This document shows positions 55,004-63,530 of a stretch of DNA of 63,732 nt, one piece after another; position 1 is the first letter of the stretch; every line of letters begins with the position of its first letter. The stretch lies in the NCBI GenBank assembly GCA_021203205.1, contig JAJQBQ010000049.1, forward strand, positions 1-63,732. The letters are read 5' to 3'. A model generated the notes under the pieces. The model worked only from the letters and a program-made list of their open reading frames with translations. It made no database searches and was not told the DNA's origin. The DNA comes from Lachnospiraceae bacterium (GTDB lineage: Bacteria; Bacillota; Clostridia; Lachnospirales; Lachnospiraceae). The translations under genes were made by a program, and so were the position numbers.

Positions 55004-56242
55004 CTATATATTGTCCGTAAATCCCATTAGTCTCAGCTTGTGTATATTTTTCATGGGGTTATCTGTCCGTTTCAGGCTTCCGGACACTTTCTCCAGCGTA
55101 CTGTCCTCATCCTCCTCAAACACATACAGAGGGTTCAGCTTGATTTGTCCGTCTTCATAACCCACGACCTCGGTAATTTCCATGGTTCTTCTTGTCTTGT
55201 CTCGCAGCCGCGACAGGTGAATGATGATATCCACTGCGGATGCGATCTGCTGGCGGATTGCTTCAAGCGGAAGTCCGGCAGACCCCTGAAGCACCATAGT
55301 CTCCAGACGGCTTAACATATCCTGCGTAGAGTTCGCATGTCCTGTGGAAAGCGATCCGTCATGCCCGGTATTCATGGCCTGCAGCATATCGAGCGCCTCG
55401 CCACCGCGCACCTCACCGACAACAATGCGTTCCGGCCTCATACGCAGCGAGGCTCTGATCAGCTCGCGGATTGTGATCTGCCCCGCTCCTGCGGCGTTCG
55501 CGTTCCTTGTTTCCATGCTCACCAGATTCTCCACGCCGGTGATCTGAAGCTCCGCCGAGTCCTCAATCGTAATCACGCGCTCATCTTTCGGTATGTAGTT
55601 CGACAATGCATTTAAAAAAGTTGTCTTTCCGGATCCGGTACCGCCGCTGATAAAAATGTTGTACTTTGCGCGAACCAGAAGTTCAAGCTTGTCTGCAATC
55701 TCCTGCGTAATTGATCCGTACCGGATCAGCCTTTCGATTGTCATGGGGGTTTTCGAGAACTTTCGAATCGTCAGCGTCGGTCCACACAGAGAAATCGGTG
55801 GAAGCACCACGTTCACGCGAGAACCATCCGGAAGTCTCGTATCGCAGATCGGGTTGGCCTGACTGACCTCGCGCCCTGCCAGCCCCACGATGCGCTGGAT
55901 CACATCCTCCAGTCTTCTCTGGCTTTCAAACTGCCTGTCAAGTTTAAACAGGTGTCCGTCTTTTTCAATAAATATATTTTTCGGACCATTAATCATGACC
56001 TCGGTGATGGAGTCATCATCGATAATCGAATCGAGCAGTCCAAATCCACGGATGGAACTGTACACCTGCTGACCAATCGACACCCGCTGGCTGATGGAAC
56101 AATACATGCCCCTGACCCGTTCCTGCACGATCTCTTCTACTTTCTCTTCCAGCTCCTCATCGCTCATCTTGCTTAGGGGGAGATTGTCGGAAACATATTT
56201 TTTTATCTCTCCTACAAGCTGCTGTTCCTGCTCCTGAGTCAT
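55004..56242 (-). CDS. cpaF: CpaF/TadA-family pilus ATPase
   Basis: A 412-residue secretion ATPase of the CpaF/TadA group. Walker A is SGGTGSGKTTFLNAL, the Asp box is VITIEDSAEL, and the His box and Walker B lie in VGEVRGGEALDMLQAMNTGH. The N-terminal DSIIDDDSITEVMINGPKN segment is typical. CpaF/TadA both assembles and retracts Tad pili in known systems. An AGGAGG and a second GAGGAG lie before the ATG. It is the second gene of the cluster. Confidence 0.95.
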   Translation of the reverse strand: MTQEQEQQLVGEIKKYVSDNLPLSKMSDEELEEKVEEIVQERVRGMYCSISQRVSIGQQVYSSIRGFGLLDSIIDDDSITEVMINGPKNIFIEKDGHLFKLDRQFESQRRLEDVIQRIVGLAGREVSQANPICDTRLPDGSRVNVVLPPISLCGPTLTIRKFSKTPMTIERLIRYGSITQEIADKLELLVRAKYNIFISGGTGSGKTTFLNALSNYIPKDERVITIEDSAELQITGVENLVSMETRNANAAGAGQITIRELIRASLRMRPERIVVGEVRGGEALDMLQAMNTGHDGSLSTGHANSTQDMLSRLETMVLQGSAGLPLEAIRQQIASAVDIIIHLSRLRDKTRRTMEITEVVGYEDGQIKLNPLYVFEEDEDSTLEKVSGSLKRTDNPMKNIHKLRLMGFTDNI

Positions 56243-56322
56243 TCTCCTCGCATCCTCCTGTTATTCCTGTCTCTGTCTGCCCGGCCACCCGATTTGACGG
56301 CAAATACTGCCTGCTCTTCGAT

Positions 56323-56357
56323 GTCAGAAGACAGGAGGTGTATACTTATCTTCTGAC
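56323..56357. repeat. Perfect 9-bp hairpin between cpaE and cpaF
   Basis: GTCAGAAGA (56323-56331) and TCTTCTGAC (56349-56357) pair perfectly with a 17-base loop in the 133-base gap. No run of T follows, so it may have a role in processing or pausing. Confidence 0.45.
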
Positions 56358-56375
56358 GTTTCCTGTATCACCCAG

Positions 56376-57440
56376 TCAGGCGAGCCTGTCGAACATATTC
56401 ATCTGCGAAATCCTTTGAATTATGTCAACAGATTCCGCGTCGGTAAAGTTCGGTGTCCCGCCAATTTCTTCGATTTCTACATTCTCAACATGACGTCCGT
56501 TGTTTGAACTGAAACGGTTATATGCAATAAACATATTCTTTGTCAGAGGTAAGTCCTGATTTTCCTCCATATTCGACAGCGCCTGATATGCGCTCTCTAT
56601 CTTATGGTTGGCCATTCTGGTTCCGTTGCTCGTCCAGACGACCGCATTCATCTGTCTCAGGAATTCATTTCTTTCCTGGTCGAGCCCAAAATCCAGATCC
56701 AAAATAATGTATTCGTAGGAACCTGATACCCTGAGTTCTTTCACCATCTGTTTGATATAATCCGCTGTCATCTCCAGCATATGGGTTGAAGTAGACGGCT
56801 GCGCGAAAAAGTACAGCCCTCCGATTGTCTGTCTCGCACAGCTCTCAAGTTTCAGCATGAGATTCGGCTTCTTACTCGCCAGAAAATAAATAATATCTCC
56901 CATATCAGATTGGCCTTCCCCTTGGAAGAAGATATCGGTTGAGCCAAAAGATTCCAGATTTAAATATAAAGTTTTTCTGCCAAGTGAAGCAAAGTGAAGT
57001 GCACAGGCGGCGGCCATTGTAGAACTGCCAACGCCACCGCAGGGAGATTCAAACGCAATCATTCTGCAGTCGCTGTTTCCCACAAACCCGCCGATACTGT
57101 CCGCTTTCTCCGCATAAAGGCTCAGAATTTGTTTATGTATAAGATCTGCCTTCTGAAATTTACACACGACGCGCTGACCGTTTAAGGAATCAACATCCAC
57201 CGATTCCACGAGGTATGCAAAACTGCAGCGTTTCGGAATCAGGTCGATGTTCACATCAAAAGTATCACTCGCGAGAAACACGTCGATTTTCGCGCTTTCC
57301 AGCGATGCCATGGCAATATCCAAATTCGTAAACGAAAAAATCACCAAATCGTCCGGATACCTGACAAAAAAGGTTCCAACCAGACGCTCTAAATATCCCT
57401 TGTCGCTCTCAAGTATCGCCAGTTTGATCTTGATTTTCAT
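56376..57440 (-). CDS. cpaE: CpaE/TadZ-like MinD-family ATPase
   Basis: A 354-residue protein with an N-terminal receiver-like region (KLAILESDKGYLERLV, but without clear phospho-acceptor signs) and a ParA/MinD-like ATPase region from about residue 125. The deviant Walker A is ESPCGGVGSSTMAAA, with Gly-Val where the signature Lys is expected, and Walker A'/B is YIILDLDFGL. CpaE/TadZ proteins place the Tad machinery at the cell pole; the altered P-loop suggests weak or no ATPase activity. GGGAG lies seven bases before the ATG. The start overlaps the stop of a short upstream frame. Confidence 0.85.
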   Translation of the reverse strand: MKIKIKLAILESDKGYLERLVGTFFVRYPDDLVIFSFTNLDIAMASLESAKIDVFLASDTFDVNIDLIPKRCSFAYLVESVDVDSLNGQRVVCKFQKADLIHKQILSLYAEKADSIGGFVGNSDCRMIAFESPCGGVGSSTMAAACALHFASLGRKTLYLNLESFGSTDIFFQGEGQSDMGDIIYFLASKKPNLMLKLESCARQTIGGLYFFAQPSTSTHMLEMTADYIKQMVKELRVSGSYEYIILDLDFGLDQERNEFLRQMNAVVWTSNGTRMANHKIESAYQALSNMEENQDLPLTKNMFIAYNRFSSNNGRHVENVEIEEIGGTPNFTDAESVDIIQRISQMNMFDRLA

Positions 57441-57625
57441 ATGCCGCTCCCATCTTCAGGCCTTTTCCAGCCTTTCTCCTGTGTTTCAACCCTCTCCTGT
57501 GTTTCGACCCTCTCCTGTGGAAATACTTTAGTTATTTTTACGCATTTATATAAAACCACTTCTATTTTGCTGTGCTGACGGCAAAAGCCCTGCAACGCAA
57601 AAAAGACCGGGTACACAAAAAACAT
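57437..57625 (-). other. Upstream open frame overlapping the cpaE start
   Basis: A 62-codon frame ends in TGA overlapping the cpaE ATG (ATGA), a layout used for translational coupling. Its last third encodes the repeat QERVETQERVETQE because of 18-bp DNA repeats. The first third crosses a terminator-like hairpin and there is no ribosome binding site at its ATG, so it may be an artefact. It is listed as a possible leader peptide only. Confidence 0.2.
57475..57520. repeat. 18-bp tandem repeats carrying AGGAGA motifs in the cpaE leader
   Basis: TCTCCTGTGTTTC(A/G)ACCC occurs at 57475-57492 and 57493-57510, followed by a partial third copy. On the transcribed (minus) strand each unit carries AGGAGA, a ribosome binding site-like sequence, 35 to 75 bases before cpaE. 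Confidence 0.65.
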
Positions 57626-57644
57626 CTGTGCTTAGCCCAGTCTT
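57600..57644 (-). terminator. Terminator-like hairpin upstream of the Tad cluster
   Basis: On the minus strand AAGACTGGGCTAAGCACA (from 57644) pairs imperfectly with TGTGTACCCGGTCTT (to about 57604), followed by TTTTTTGC. It could terminate transcripts from the P-type ATPase gene or attenuate the Tad transcript. A TATAAT on the same strand (57650-57645) lies directly before the stem. Confidence 0.5.
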
Positions 57645-58328
57645 ATTATAATCAATATTCTTTTTCGAAATACTATCTAGTTGTAAGATACCCCCCCGAT
57701 TGGGTTCAGGGCATGATTTGCTTTGACATTATCAGCATAAGAAGCGCGAGACGAATAGACCTTATCCATAGACAAGTTTTCATACACATATAATGGTACA
57801 ACAAACTGCTCTGACATGCCCGTCTTACCTCCCAAATATATTTCCTGAGTCTCATGCGAGACGATCCCTCATACGAGCTAGATTTGTGCTAATATACCAC
57901 TTGGGCCAACTGATGTCAATCAGAGATGTTAAAAATTTTTTCTGGACATTTTCAAAAATGCCTGACATCAGAGATGTTAAAAACTTTTCGATTTTTCGAT
58001 TTCAAACTTTTCAATTTTACCCCTCCGGATATAACTCCAACTGTCAAAAGCGGGAATATGCCACCATGTACCGATTTCGTCAATGTCTCGTGTCAAAAAC
58101 CGGCACGAACACTCGCGTCAAAAATTGGCACAAAAACAGCAAAAACCATGCAAAACAGGAAAAAGATTGCCGCCGCAATTCTCTGCTGACCGGCAATCCA
58201 TTTCTCTCTTTATTTCTGCGTTCCCTTTTTGTACTTTTAATTTTTCTTTTGATTTTTTTATTTTGCTCTTTCTCCTGCGTCTTCTCTCTATTTGCACGTT
58301 TTCTTTGTATACGCCATCCCCTTTTTCG
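57645..58328. other. Long intergenic region between the Tad cluster and the P-type ATPase
   Basis: Nearly 700 AT-rich bases without a convincing gene. It holds a run of seven C (near 57691) and a direct repeat, ATCAGAGATGTTAAAAA followed by T-rich sequence, at 57919 and 57967, 48 bases apart. Long plus-strand frames here (57793-58668, 58083-58877) run antisense into the ATPase gene and are rejected. The Tad promoter may lie in 57560-57650 but only a -10 (TATAAT, minus 57650-57645) is clear. Confidence 0.45.
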
Positions 58329-61300
58329 TTATGCCTTCTTCATCTTCCTCTGCACAAATTTCACCAGCTCCACGATCGGGATCACCAGCAGCCCCAGGCC
58401 GATCGCAACCAGGTATTCCGAAAGCTCCACGCTTGCAAAATCAAACGCATTCGCCAGGAACGGCACCTCGCACACCAGCGTCGTGGCAATCAGCGAGCCG
58501 ACAGCCGCGCCCAACAGGAATTTATTCTGCGATCCGAGCTTAAAGATGCTGCAGCGTTGCGAGCGCATATTGAAGCTGTGGAAAATTTCCGCCATGGACA
58601 TGGTAAGGAACGCCATCGTCGTGCCGTCCGCGCTGTCCGCGATCTCCCACACGCCGGATTCCATATAATGTCCGATAAAGTAGGATGCCAGCACCAGAAC
58701 CGTTACCATAACACCCTGATAAAGCACATCCACGCCCATGCCGTCCGCAAAAATACCGGCTTTCGCGTCGCGCGGTTTGCGTTTCATGATGCCCGGCTCC
58801 GCCTTCTCCGTGCCCAGCGCCAGTGCCGGGAAGCAGTCCGTCACCAGGTTAATCCAGAGCAGGTGCACCGGTTTTAAAATAGTAAAGCCCATCAGCGTCG
58901 CGAAGAAAATGCTCATCACTTCGCTTAAGTTCGAACCCAGCAGGAACTGTATGGCCTTGCGGATATTGTCGTAGATCCGCCGCCCTTCCTCCACCGCGCC
59001 GACGATGGTGGCAAAGTTGTCGTCCGCCAGCACCATGTCGGCCACATTTTTGGTGACATCCGTGCCGGTGATGCCCATGCCCACGCCGATATCGGCCGCC
59101 TTGATGGACGGCGCGTCGTTCACGCCGTCGCCGGTCATGGCCGTGACATACCCGGCACCGCGCCACGCGTTCACGATGCGGGTTTTGTGCTCCGGCTGAA
59201 CTCTCGCATAGACGCTGATGTTGCGAAATTCCTTTTCGAATTCCTCGTCGCTCATGCGGTCAAGCTCCGCGCCGGTGATGGCGCGGTAAGTATTCCTGTC
59301 CTCGAAACCGTCCCCCGGAGTTCCGGCTGCTTTCGCTTCAAAATTCTGTGCATACTGACCGGCTCCCTTGGCATCCCGCTCAGCCGTCTGACCGCCACCT
59401 AATATTCCCAATTCTCTGGCAATCGCCGATGCCGTATCAATGTGGTCGCCGGTGATCATGATCGGCCGGATGCCCGCATCGCGGCACTCTTCGATCGCCG
59501 CCTTCACCTCGGGTCTCACCGGGTCAATCATGCCGCACAGGCCCAGGAAGCAAAGGTCCTGCTCCAGATAACCGCTCTCGTACGATTCCGGTTCCGTCTC
59601 CCACATACGCTCCGCGCAGGCCAGCACGCGCAGCGCGCGGTCCGCCATGGCCTTGTTGGCGGCGAGGATTTCCTTCCTGTCCGCATCCGTCATCGGGACA
59701 ATTTGTCCGTCTTTTAAGAAGCCGGTACATTTATCCAGAACCACATCCGGGCCGCCCTTGGTGAACTGAACCCGCAGTACCTTATTACCCGTCATGCGCG
59801 CGGCAGATTCATTTTCTCCCGCAGACATTTCTGCGGTCGCGGTTCTCTTTCCGCCGCCGGACACACGCCTCTTTCCGGCTCCTGCATCAATGCTTCTTTC
59901 CTCATTTTCCGCACGGCCCGCGTCCTGTATCTCGCCCGGCCACATATCCACATCCTTAACTATGTGCACCGTCGACATCATCTTCCTCTCCGAGTCGAAC
60001 GGTGCTTCGCCGCAGCGCGGATAATCCTCCTTCAGCTCCGGTTTCTTTAAACCGATTTTATCGGCGTACGCCACAAGAGCCGCCTCGGTGGGCTCGCCGT
60101 TGATGGTTCCGTCCGAATTCAGCTCCGCATCGCTGCACAGAGCCATCGCCATGGCGATTCTTTCTTCATTTTTTCTCCGGCCGTCCGCATCGCCTGCCGT
60201 TTCAGCCCTTGCGATACCTGCGACAGCGTTCTTTTCGGAAATTGCCTCCACACTCAGTCTGCTTTGACCGGTCATTCCTGCGGCCGGTCCAGCGGCTTTC
60301 GCTGTCGCGCTTCGCACATCTGTCGAGCAGTACGTATCCACCACCGTCATCTTATTCTGGGTCAGCGTACCTGTCTTATCCGAGCAGATGATCTGCGCGC
60401 AGCCTAAGGTTTCCACCGCGGTCAGCTTGCGTATAATCGCGTTGCGCTTTGACATATTGGTCACGCCGATGGAGAGCACCACCGTCACAACTGCCGCAAG
60501 TCCTTCCGGGATGGCCGCCACGGCCAGCGACACCGCGATCATGAAGGAATCCAGAATCACATCCACATTCAGATTGCCCTCGCGGATCAGCTGCACCGCA
60601 AAAATTACCACGCAGATGCCCAGCACCAGCCAGGTCAGCACCTTTGAAAGTTCATTGAGCTTCCTCTGCAGCGGGGTATCCTCATCCTCCGCCTTCTGCA
60701 GTGCATCCGCGATCTTACCCATCTCGGTGTTCATGCCGGTGCCCGTCACGACTGCCGTGCCGCGCCCGTAAACAATGGTGCTTCCCATGTAAACCATGTT
60801 TTTCCGGTCGCCCAGCGGCACATCTGTATTCGAATCCTTTAGATTCATGATGTCCATCCACTTCGTCACCGGGACAGACTCACCGGTCAGCGCGGCTTCC
60901 TCCGCCTTCAGGCTCGCACACTCCAGAATTCGCGCGTCCGCCGGTACCGCGTCACCCGCCTCCAGAAGCACGATATCGCCCGGCACCAGATCCGTGCCCG
61001 GCACAGTCATCTTCTTTCCGCCGCGAAGCACCTTCGATGTGGCTGCCGACATCTCCTGCAGCGCCTCAATGGCTTTTTCCGCCTTGTTCTCCTGGTAAAC
61101 CCCCAGGATTGCGTTCACAAGCACCACCGCCACGATGATGATCACATCCGCAAAGCTGTCATTCTCCACGACCGCCAGCACACCGCTTACCACCGCGGCC
61201 ACAATCAGAATGATGATCATCGGATCCGCGAGCTGCTCAAAGAACCGCTGAATCAGGGATTTTCCCTTCGCTTCTTCCAGTTTGTTTTTTCCGTACTTTT

Positions 61301-61394
61301 CCAGCCTTTCCGCCGCTTCCGCTTCGGACAGCCCCTGCGGACTCGATTGCAGCTCTTTTAAAACCGCATCTGCTTCCTCACAATAATATTTCAT
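58329..61394 (-). CDS. P-type Ca2+-transporting ATPase (P2A-like) with low-complexity inserts
   Basis: A 1,021-residue cation pump. TGES lies at 170-173, the M4 ion site is PEGLAAVV (296-303), the phosphorylation site is DKTGTLT (Asp339), and ITGDHID (about 647) and TGDGVND follow. M6 carries NLVTDCFPALALG, as in SERCA-like pumps. Ca2+ is most likely, with Mn2+ possible. Bacterial relatives have about 870-910 residues; the excess is three Gly/Ala/Glu-rich inserts at about 357-408, 482-538 and 666-702. The ATG at 61394 has AGGAG at good spacing; the extension to 61430 is not supported. The mntP gene lies upstream on the same strand. Confidence 0.93.
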   Translation of the reverse strand: MKYYCEEADAVLKELQSSPQGLSEAEAAERLEKYGKNKLEEAKGKSLIQRFFEQLADPMIIILIVAAVVSGVLAVVENDSFADVIIIVAVVLVNAILGVYQENKAEKAIEALQEMSAATSKVLRGGKKMTVPGTDLVPGDIVLLEAGDAVPADARILECASLKAEEAALTGESVPVTKWMDIMNLKDSNTDVPLGDRKNMVYMGSTIVYGRGTAVVTGTGMNTEMGKIADALQKAEDEDTPLQRKLNELSKVLTWLVLGICVVIFAVQLIREGNLNVDVILDSFMIAVSLAVAAIPEGLAAVVTVVLSIGVTNMSKRNAIIRKLTAVETLGCAQIICSDKTGTLTQNKMTVVDTYCSTDVRSATAKAAGPAAGMTGQSRLSVEAISEKNAVAGIARAETAGDADGRRKNEERIAMAMALCSDAELNSDGTINGEPTEAALVAYADKIGLKKPELKEDYPRCGEAPFDSERKMMSTVHIVKDVDMWPGEIQDAGRAENEERSIDAGAGKRRVSGGGKRTATAEMSAGENESAARMTGNKVLRVQFTKGGPDVVLDKCTGFLKDGQIVPMTDADRKEILAANKAMADRALRVLACAERMWETEPESYESGYLEQDLCFLGLCGMIDPVRPEVKAAIEECRDAGIRPIMITGDHIDTASAIARELGILGGGQTAERDAKGAGQYAQNFEAKAAGTPGDGFEDRNTYRAITGAELDRMSDEEFEKEFRNISVYARVQPEHKTRIVNAWRGAGYVTAMTGDGVNDAPSIKAADIGVGMGITGTDVTKNVADMVLADDNFATIVGAVEEGRRIYDNIRKAIQFLLGSNLSEVMSIFFATLMGFTILKPVHLLWINLVTDCFPALALGTEKAEPGIMKRKPRDAKAGIFADGMGVDVLYQGVMVTVLVLASYFIGHYMESGVWEIADSADGTTMAFLTMSMAEIFHSFNMRSQRCSIFKLGSQNKFLLGAAVGSLIATTLVCEVPFLANAFDFASVELSEYLVAIGLGLLVIPIVELVKFVQRKMKKA

Positions 61395-61442
61395 GGTTGT
61401 CTCCTTTCCTGACTTTTTCCGGAACCTCACCTTTTCCCGAAT

Positions 61443-61532
61443 TTAAATTTTCTGTCTGCAACCAATTTTCGGCAGGATTGATGAAACTGAATTGAACGAT
61501 TCGCGTTCACTCCTGAGCGCGGAACAATCCAT
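61443..61532 (-). CDS. Possible 29-residue small protein between mntP and the Ca2+ ATPase
   Basis: ATG at 61532 with AGGAGG six bases upstream, then 29 codons and TAA. The peptide begins MDCSALRSERESF and has no membrane helix. Its ribosome binding site (TCAGGAGGTGGTTC) is of the quality seen at true genes here and resembles that of the 1975-2172 frame. Small proteins are known near metal transporters, but I cannot assign a role. It could be a leader peptide for the ATPase. Confidence 0.35.
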   Translation of the reverse strand: MDCSALRSERESFNSVSSILPKIGCRQKI

Positions 61533-61670
61533 GAACCACCTCCTGACACCTTCGTCAATTTTAATCTTCAAATCCTTATGTCCCCGCTTCGCAGTTTTCA
61601 TGGACAAAAATTCTTCCCGCTTCGTTCCTCTCTCTTCTGTTCACGATATTCTTATTTTCTGCTTCATTTT

Positions 61671-62258
61671 CTAGAAGAATACGCCTGAAATAAAAATTTC
61701 CACACCTATGAGAATCAGAATCACGCCGCCTAAAATCTGTGCCTTGCCGGAAAGCCTGGTGCCGAACTTCTTGCCGATTTCGACACCGCAAAGACAGACA
61801 GCAAAGGTGACCGCCGCGATGATGATCGCACAGACCAGCGCCATCAGCCAGCCGTAATCGGAGATGGTAAAGCCCACGGACAGCGCATCAATCGATGTGG
61901 CGATCCCCTGCACCATCAGCGCTCCGATTCCGAGGTGGTGATTGCTCTCCGCCTCTTCCCTGTCCTGAATGCCGTCTTTCACCATCCCGCCGCCTATGTA
62001 CAGCAGCAGAATCAGCGCAATCCAGGGAATGAACTTCTCAAAAGCTTCAAAGTACTGCACGATGGTGTGAACGCAAAACCAGCCTGCCATGGGCATCAGT
62101 GCCTGAAATCCCGCGAAACAGCCGGCTATACCACACATCTTTCTCTTCCTCATCCGTGGTTCCGCCAGGCCGTTCGCCATCGACACCGAAAACGCGTCCA
62201 TCGCAAGCCCCACGCCCAGCAAAATGCTGTTTACTACAAACATTACACTCCATTCCAT
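61671..62258 (-). CDS. mntP: MntP-type manganese efflux pump
   Basis: A 195-residue membrane protein with six helices in two inverted halves. The family motifs are visible: GLAMDAFSVSMANGL in the first half and GIATSIDALSVGF in the second, with the Asp residues that bind Mn2+. Cells use it to export excess manganese. GGAGGGAGG precedes the ATG at proper distance. About 200 bases upstream lie a terminator stem and a yybP-ykoY riboswitch, the known Mn2+ sensor for this gene family, which strongly supports the assignment. Confidence 0.95.
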   Translation of the reverse strand: MEWSVMFVVNSILLGVGLAMDAFSVSMANGLAEPRMRKRKMCGIAGCFAGFQALMPMAGWFCVHTIVQYFEAFEKFIPWIALILLLYIGGGMVKDGIQDREEAESNHHLGIGALMVQGIATSIDALSVGFTISDYGWLMALVCAIIIAAVTFAVCLCGVEIGKKFGTRLSGKAQILGGVILILIGVEIFISGVFF

Positions 62259-62372
62259 GATGTTTTCCTCCCTCCTGTCCGGTTGTCATCGGGCGCGGGA
62301 AATTTTCCTCCTGCCCGCATATATGGGTGCGGGCAGCCTGCGCTGCCGGGTTTCTTTCGCACCACTGTGTAT

Positions 62373-62413
62373 AAAACAAGAACCCGGGTGCAGCCTTCCG
62401 CCACACCCGGGTT
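62373..62413 (-). terminator. Terminator stem in the mntP leader (riboswitch expression platform)
   Basis: On the minus strand AACCCGGGTG (62413-62404) pairs perfectly with CACCCGGGTT (62390-62381), followed by CTTGTTTT. It lies between the riboswitch and mntP. If Mn2+ binding prevents its formation, mntP is turned on by manganese. A further GCCCGCA/TGCGGGC stem near 62314-62335 lies close to the ribosome binding site. Confidence 0.75.
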
Positions 62414-62461
62414 TCATATCTTTTTCCATATAAAACGGGACTTACGTGTAGCTGTCGGCTA

Positions 62462-62658
62462 TACATGAGTCTCGCAATTTAAAACAAGCCAGGCCGTCAC
62501 GGTCGGGTATGTTGACTTGCTACGCATCCGGTTCCGATCGTCAAATTCCATATCTTCACAGTTCCACGTCTTTGCGGTTCCGTGTCTCTGCGATTTATGA
62601 CGTACCTGTCCGAATATTATTCTTCCGAATCGGCTGCGCTTGCTACTCCCCCACGGGA
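62462..62658 (-). ncRNA. yybP-ykoY (Mn2+) riboswitch
   Basis: Read on the minus strand, the 5' part is CCGTGGGGGAGTAGC (ending 62642), the family hallmark GGGGAGUAGC. The 3' part has AGTCAACATAC (near 62515) and TTGCGAGACTCATG (ending 62464), matching the conserved GCAAGAC end. The outer strands CGTGGG and CTCATG pair (with G-U), closing P1. The arm between is long, about 110 bases, with a GTCGTAAC-free A-rich variable stem. It is followed by a terminator stem and the mntP gene, exactly the expected target. Confidence 0.8.
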
Positions 62659-62870
62659 TTTTTGTCTGCGCACAATATAGCACCGGTTCTTTGAAACTGT
62701 CAAGCGGTTTAAGCCGAAAATTTCGCCAAATAAACGCCACAAATTTCTGCTTTTGTCGCCTTTTCACATAGAAAAGCACCTTCGGCTTCCTCTTGCACAA
62801 AAGTCAGATTTGCAGAACGCGGCACACCGAACCTTCCGTCTTGTTTTTGAAATGCAGAGCAGAACCACCC

Positions 62871-63245
62871 TTACTTTTCCGCTATGGCCTCGATCTCTAT
62901 CAGCACATCTTTCGGAAGTCTTGCCACCTCCACGCAGGAGCGTGCCGGGAAATCGCCCGTAAAATATTCGGCGTAAATTCGGTTTACCAGCGCGAAATCA
63001 TCCATTTCCTTGATGAAAACTGTCGTCTTAATAACTTTTTCCGTGCCGGTTCCGGCTGCCTCGAGCAGCGCCGCAAGGTTGCCGATGGCCTGCTTCGCCT
63101 GCGCCTCGATCCCCTCCGGGATCACGCCCGTCGCCGGATCCACCGGGATCACCCCGGATGTGAATACCATTCCGTTCACTTCGATTGCCTGGGAGTAAGG
63201 CCCGATCGCCGCCGGTGCCTTATCTGTTGAGATAATTTTCTTCAT
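62871..63245 (-). CDS. ridA: RidA-family 2-iminobutanoate/2-iminopropanoate deaminase
   Basis: A 124-residue member of the Rid family that hydrolyses reactive enamines/imines released by PLP enzymes. The family signatures are AIGPYSQAIEVNG near the N-terminus, FTSGVIPVDPATG, and ARSCVEVARLPKDVLIEIE, which has the Arg contacting the carboxylate and the late Glu. GGAGGTCG precedes the ATG. It is separate from mntP by the riboswitch region and from the next gene by tandem repeats. Confidence 0.94.
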   Translation of the reverse strand: MKKIISTDKAPAAIGPYSQAIEVNGMVFTSGVIPVDPATGVIPEGIEAQAKQAIGNLAALLEAAGTGTEKVIKTTVFIKEMDDFALVNRIYAEYFTGDFPARSCVEVARLPKDVLIEIEAIAEK

Positions 63246-63355
63246 GTTCGACCTCCTCCGGCGGCTTTCCTTCGACCCGGCGTTCGCTGCCTCTTAAGGC
63301 ACTTTTGCCGGACTCTGCTATCACCGCCCTGCCTGATGCTCTTTCTTCCATTCAG

Positions 63356-63530
63356 TTACTGATTCTCACTTCCGTCGTGATACTCCTCATCCGATTCGGT
63401 TACGGATTCTCACTTCCGTCGCGATACTCTTCATCCGATTCGGTTACTGATTTCACTTCCGTCGCGATACTCTTTATCCAATTCGGTTACTGATTTTCAC
63501 TTCCATCGCGACTGTCACTATGTCTGCGAT
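63356..63530. repeat. 44-bp tandem repeats overlapping the 3' end of the last gene
   Basis: The unit TTACTGATTCTCACTTCCGT followed by CG(T/C)GATACTC-TCATCCGATTCGG starts at 63356, 63400, 63444 and 63487 (the third copy lacks one base). The first three lie beyond the stop codon of the edge gene; the fourth starts with that very stop and covers its last codons. The array therefore looks like duplication of the gene's 3' end. Confidence 0.75.

Noticed and set aside
57793-58877. Plus-strand frames between the Tad cluster and the Ca2+ ATPase
   Set aside because: No ribosome binding sites, no domains, and they run antisense into the ATPase gene.
61395-61670. Second Mn2+ riboswitch before the Ca2+ ATPase
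   Set aside because: I looked for GGGGAGTAG and the partner 3' motif on the minus strand and found neither.
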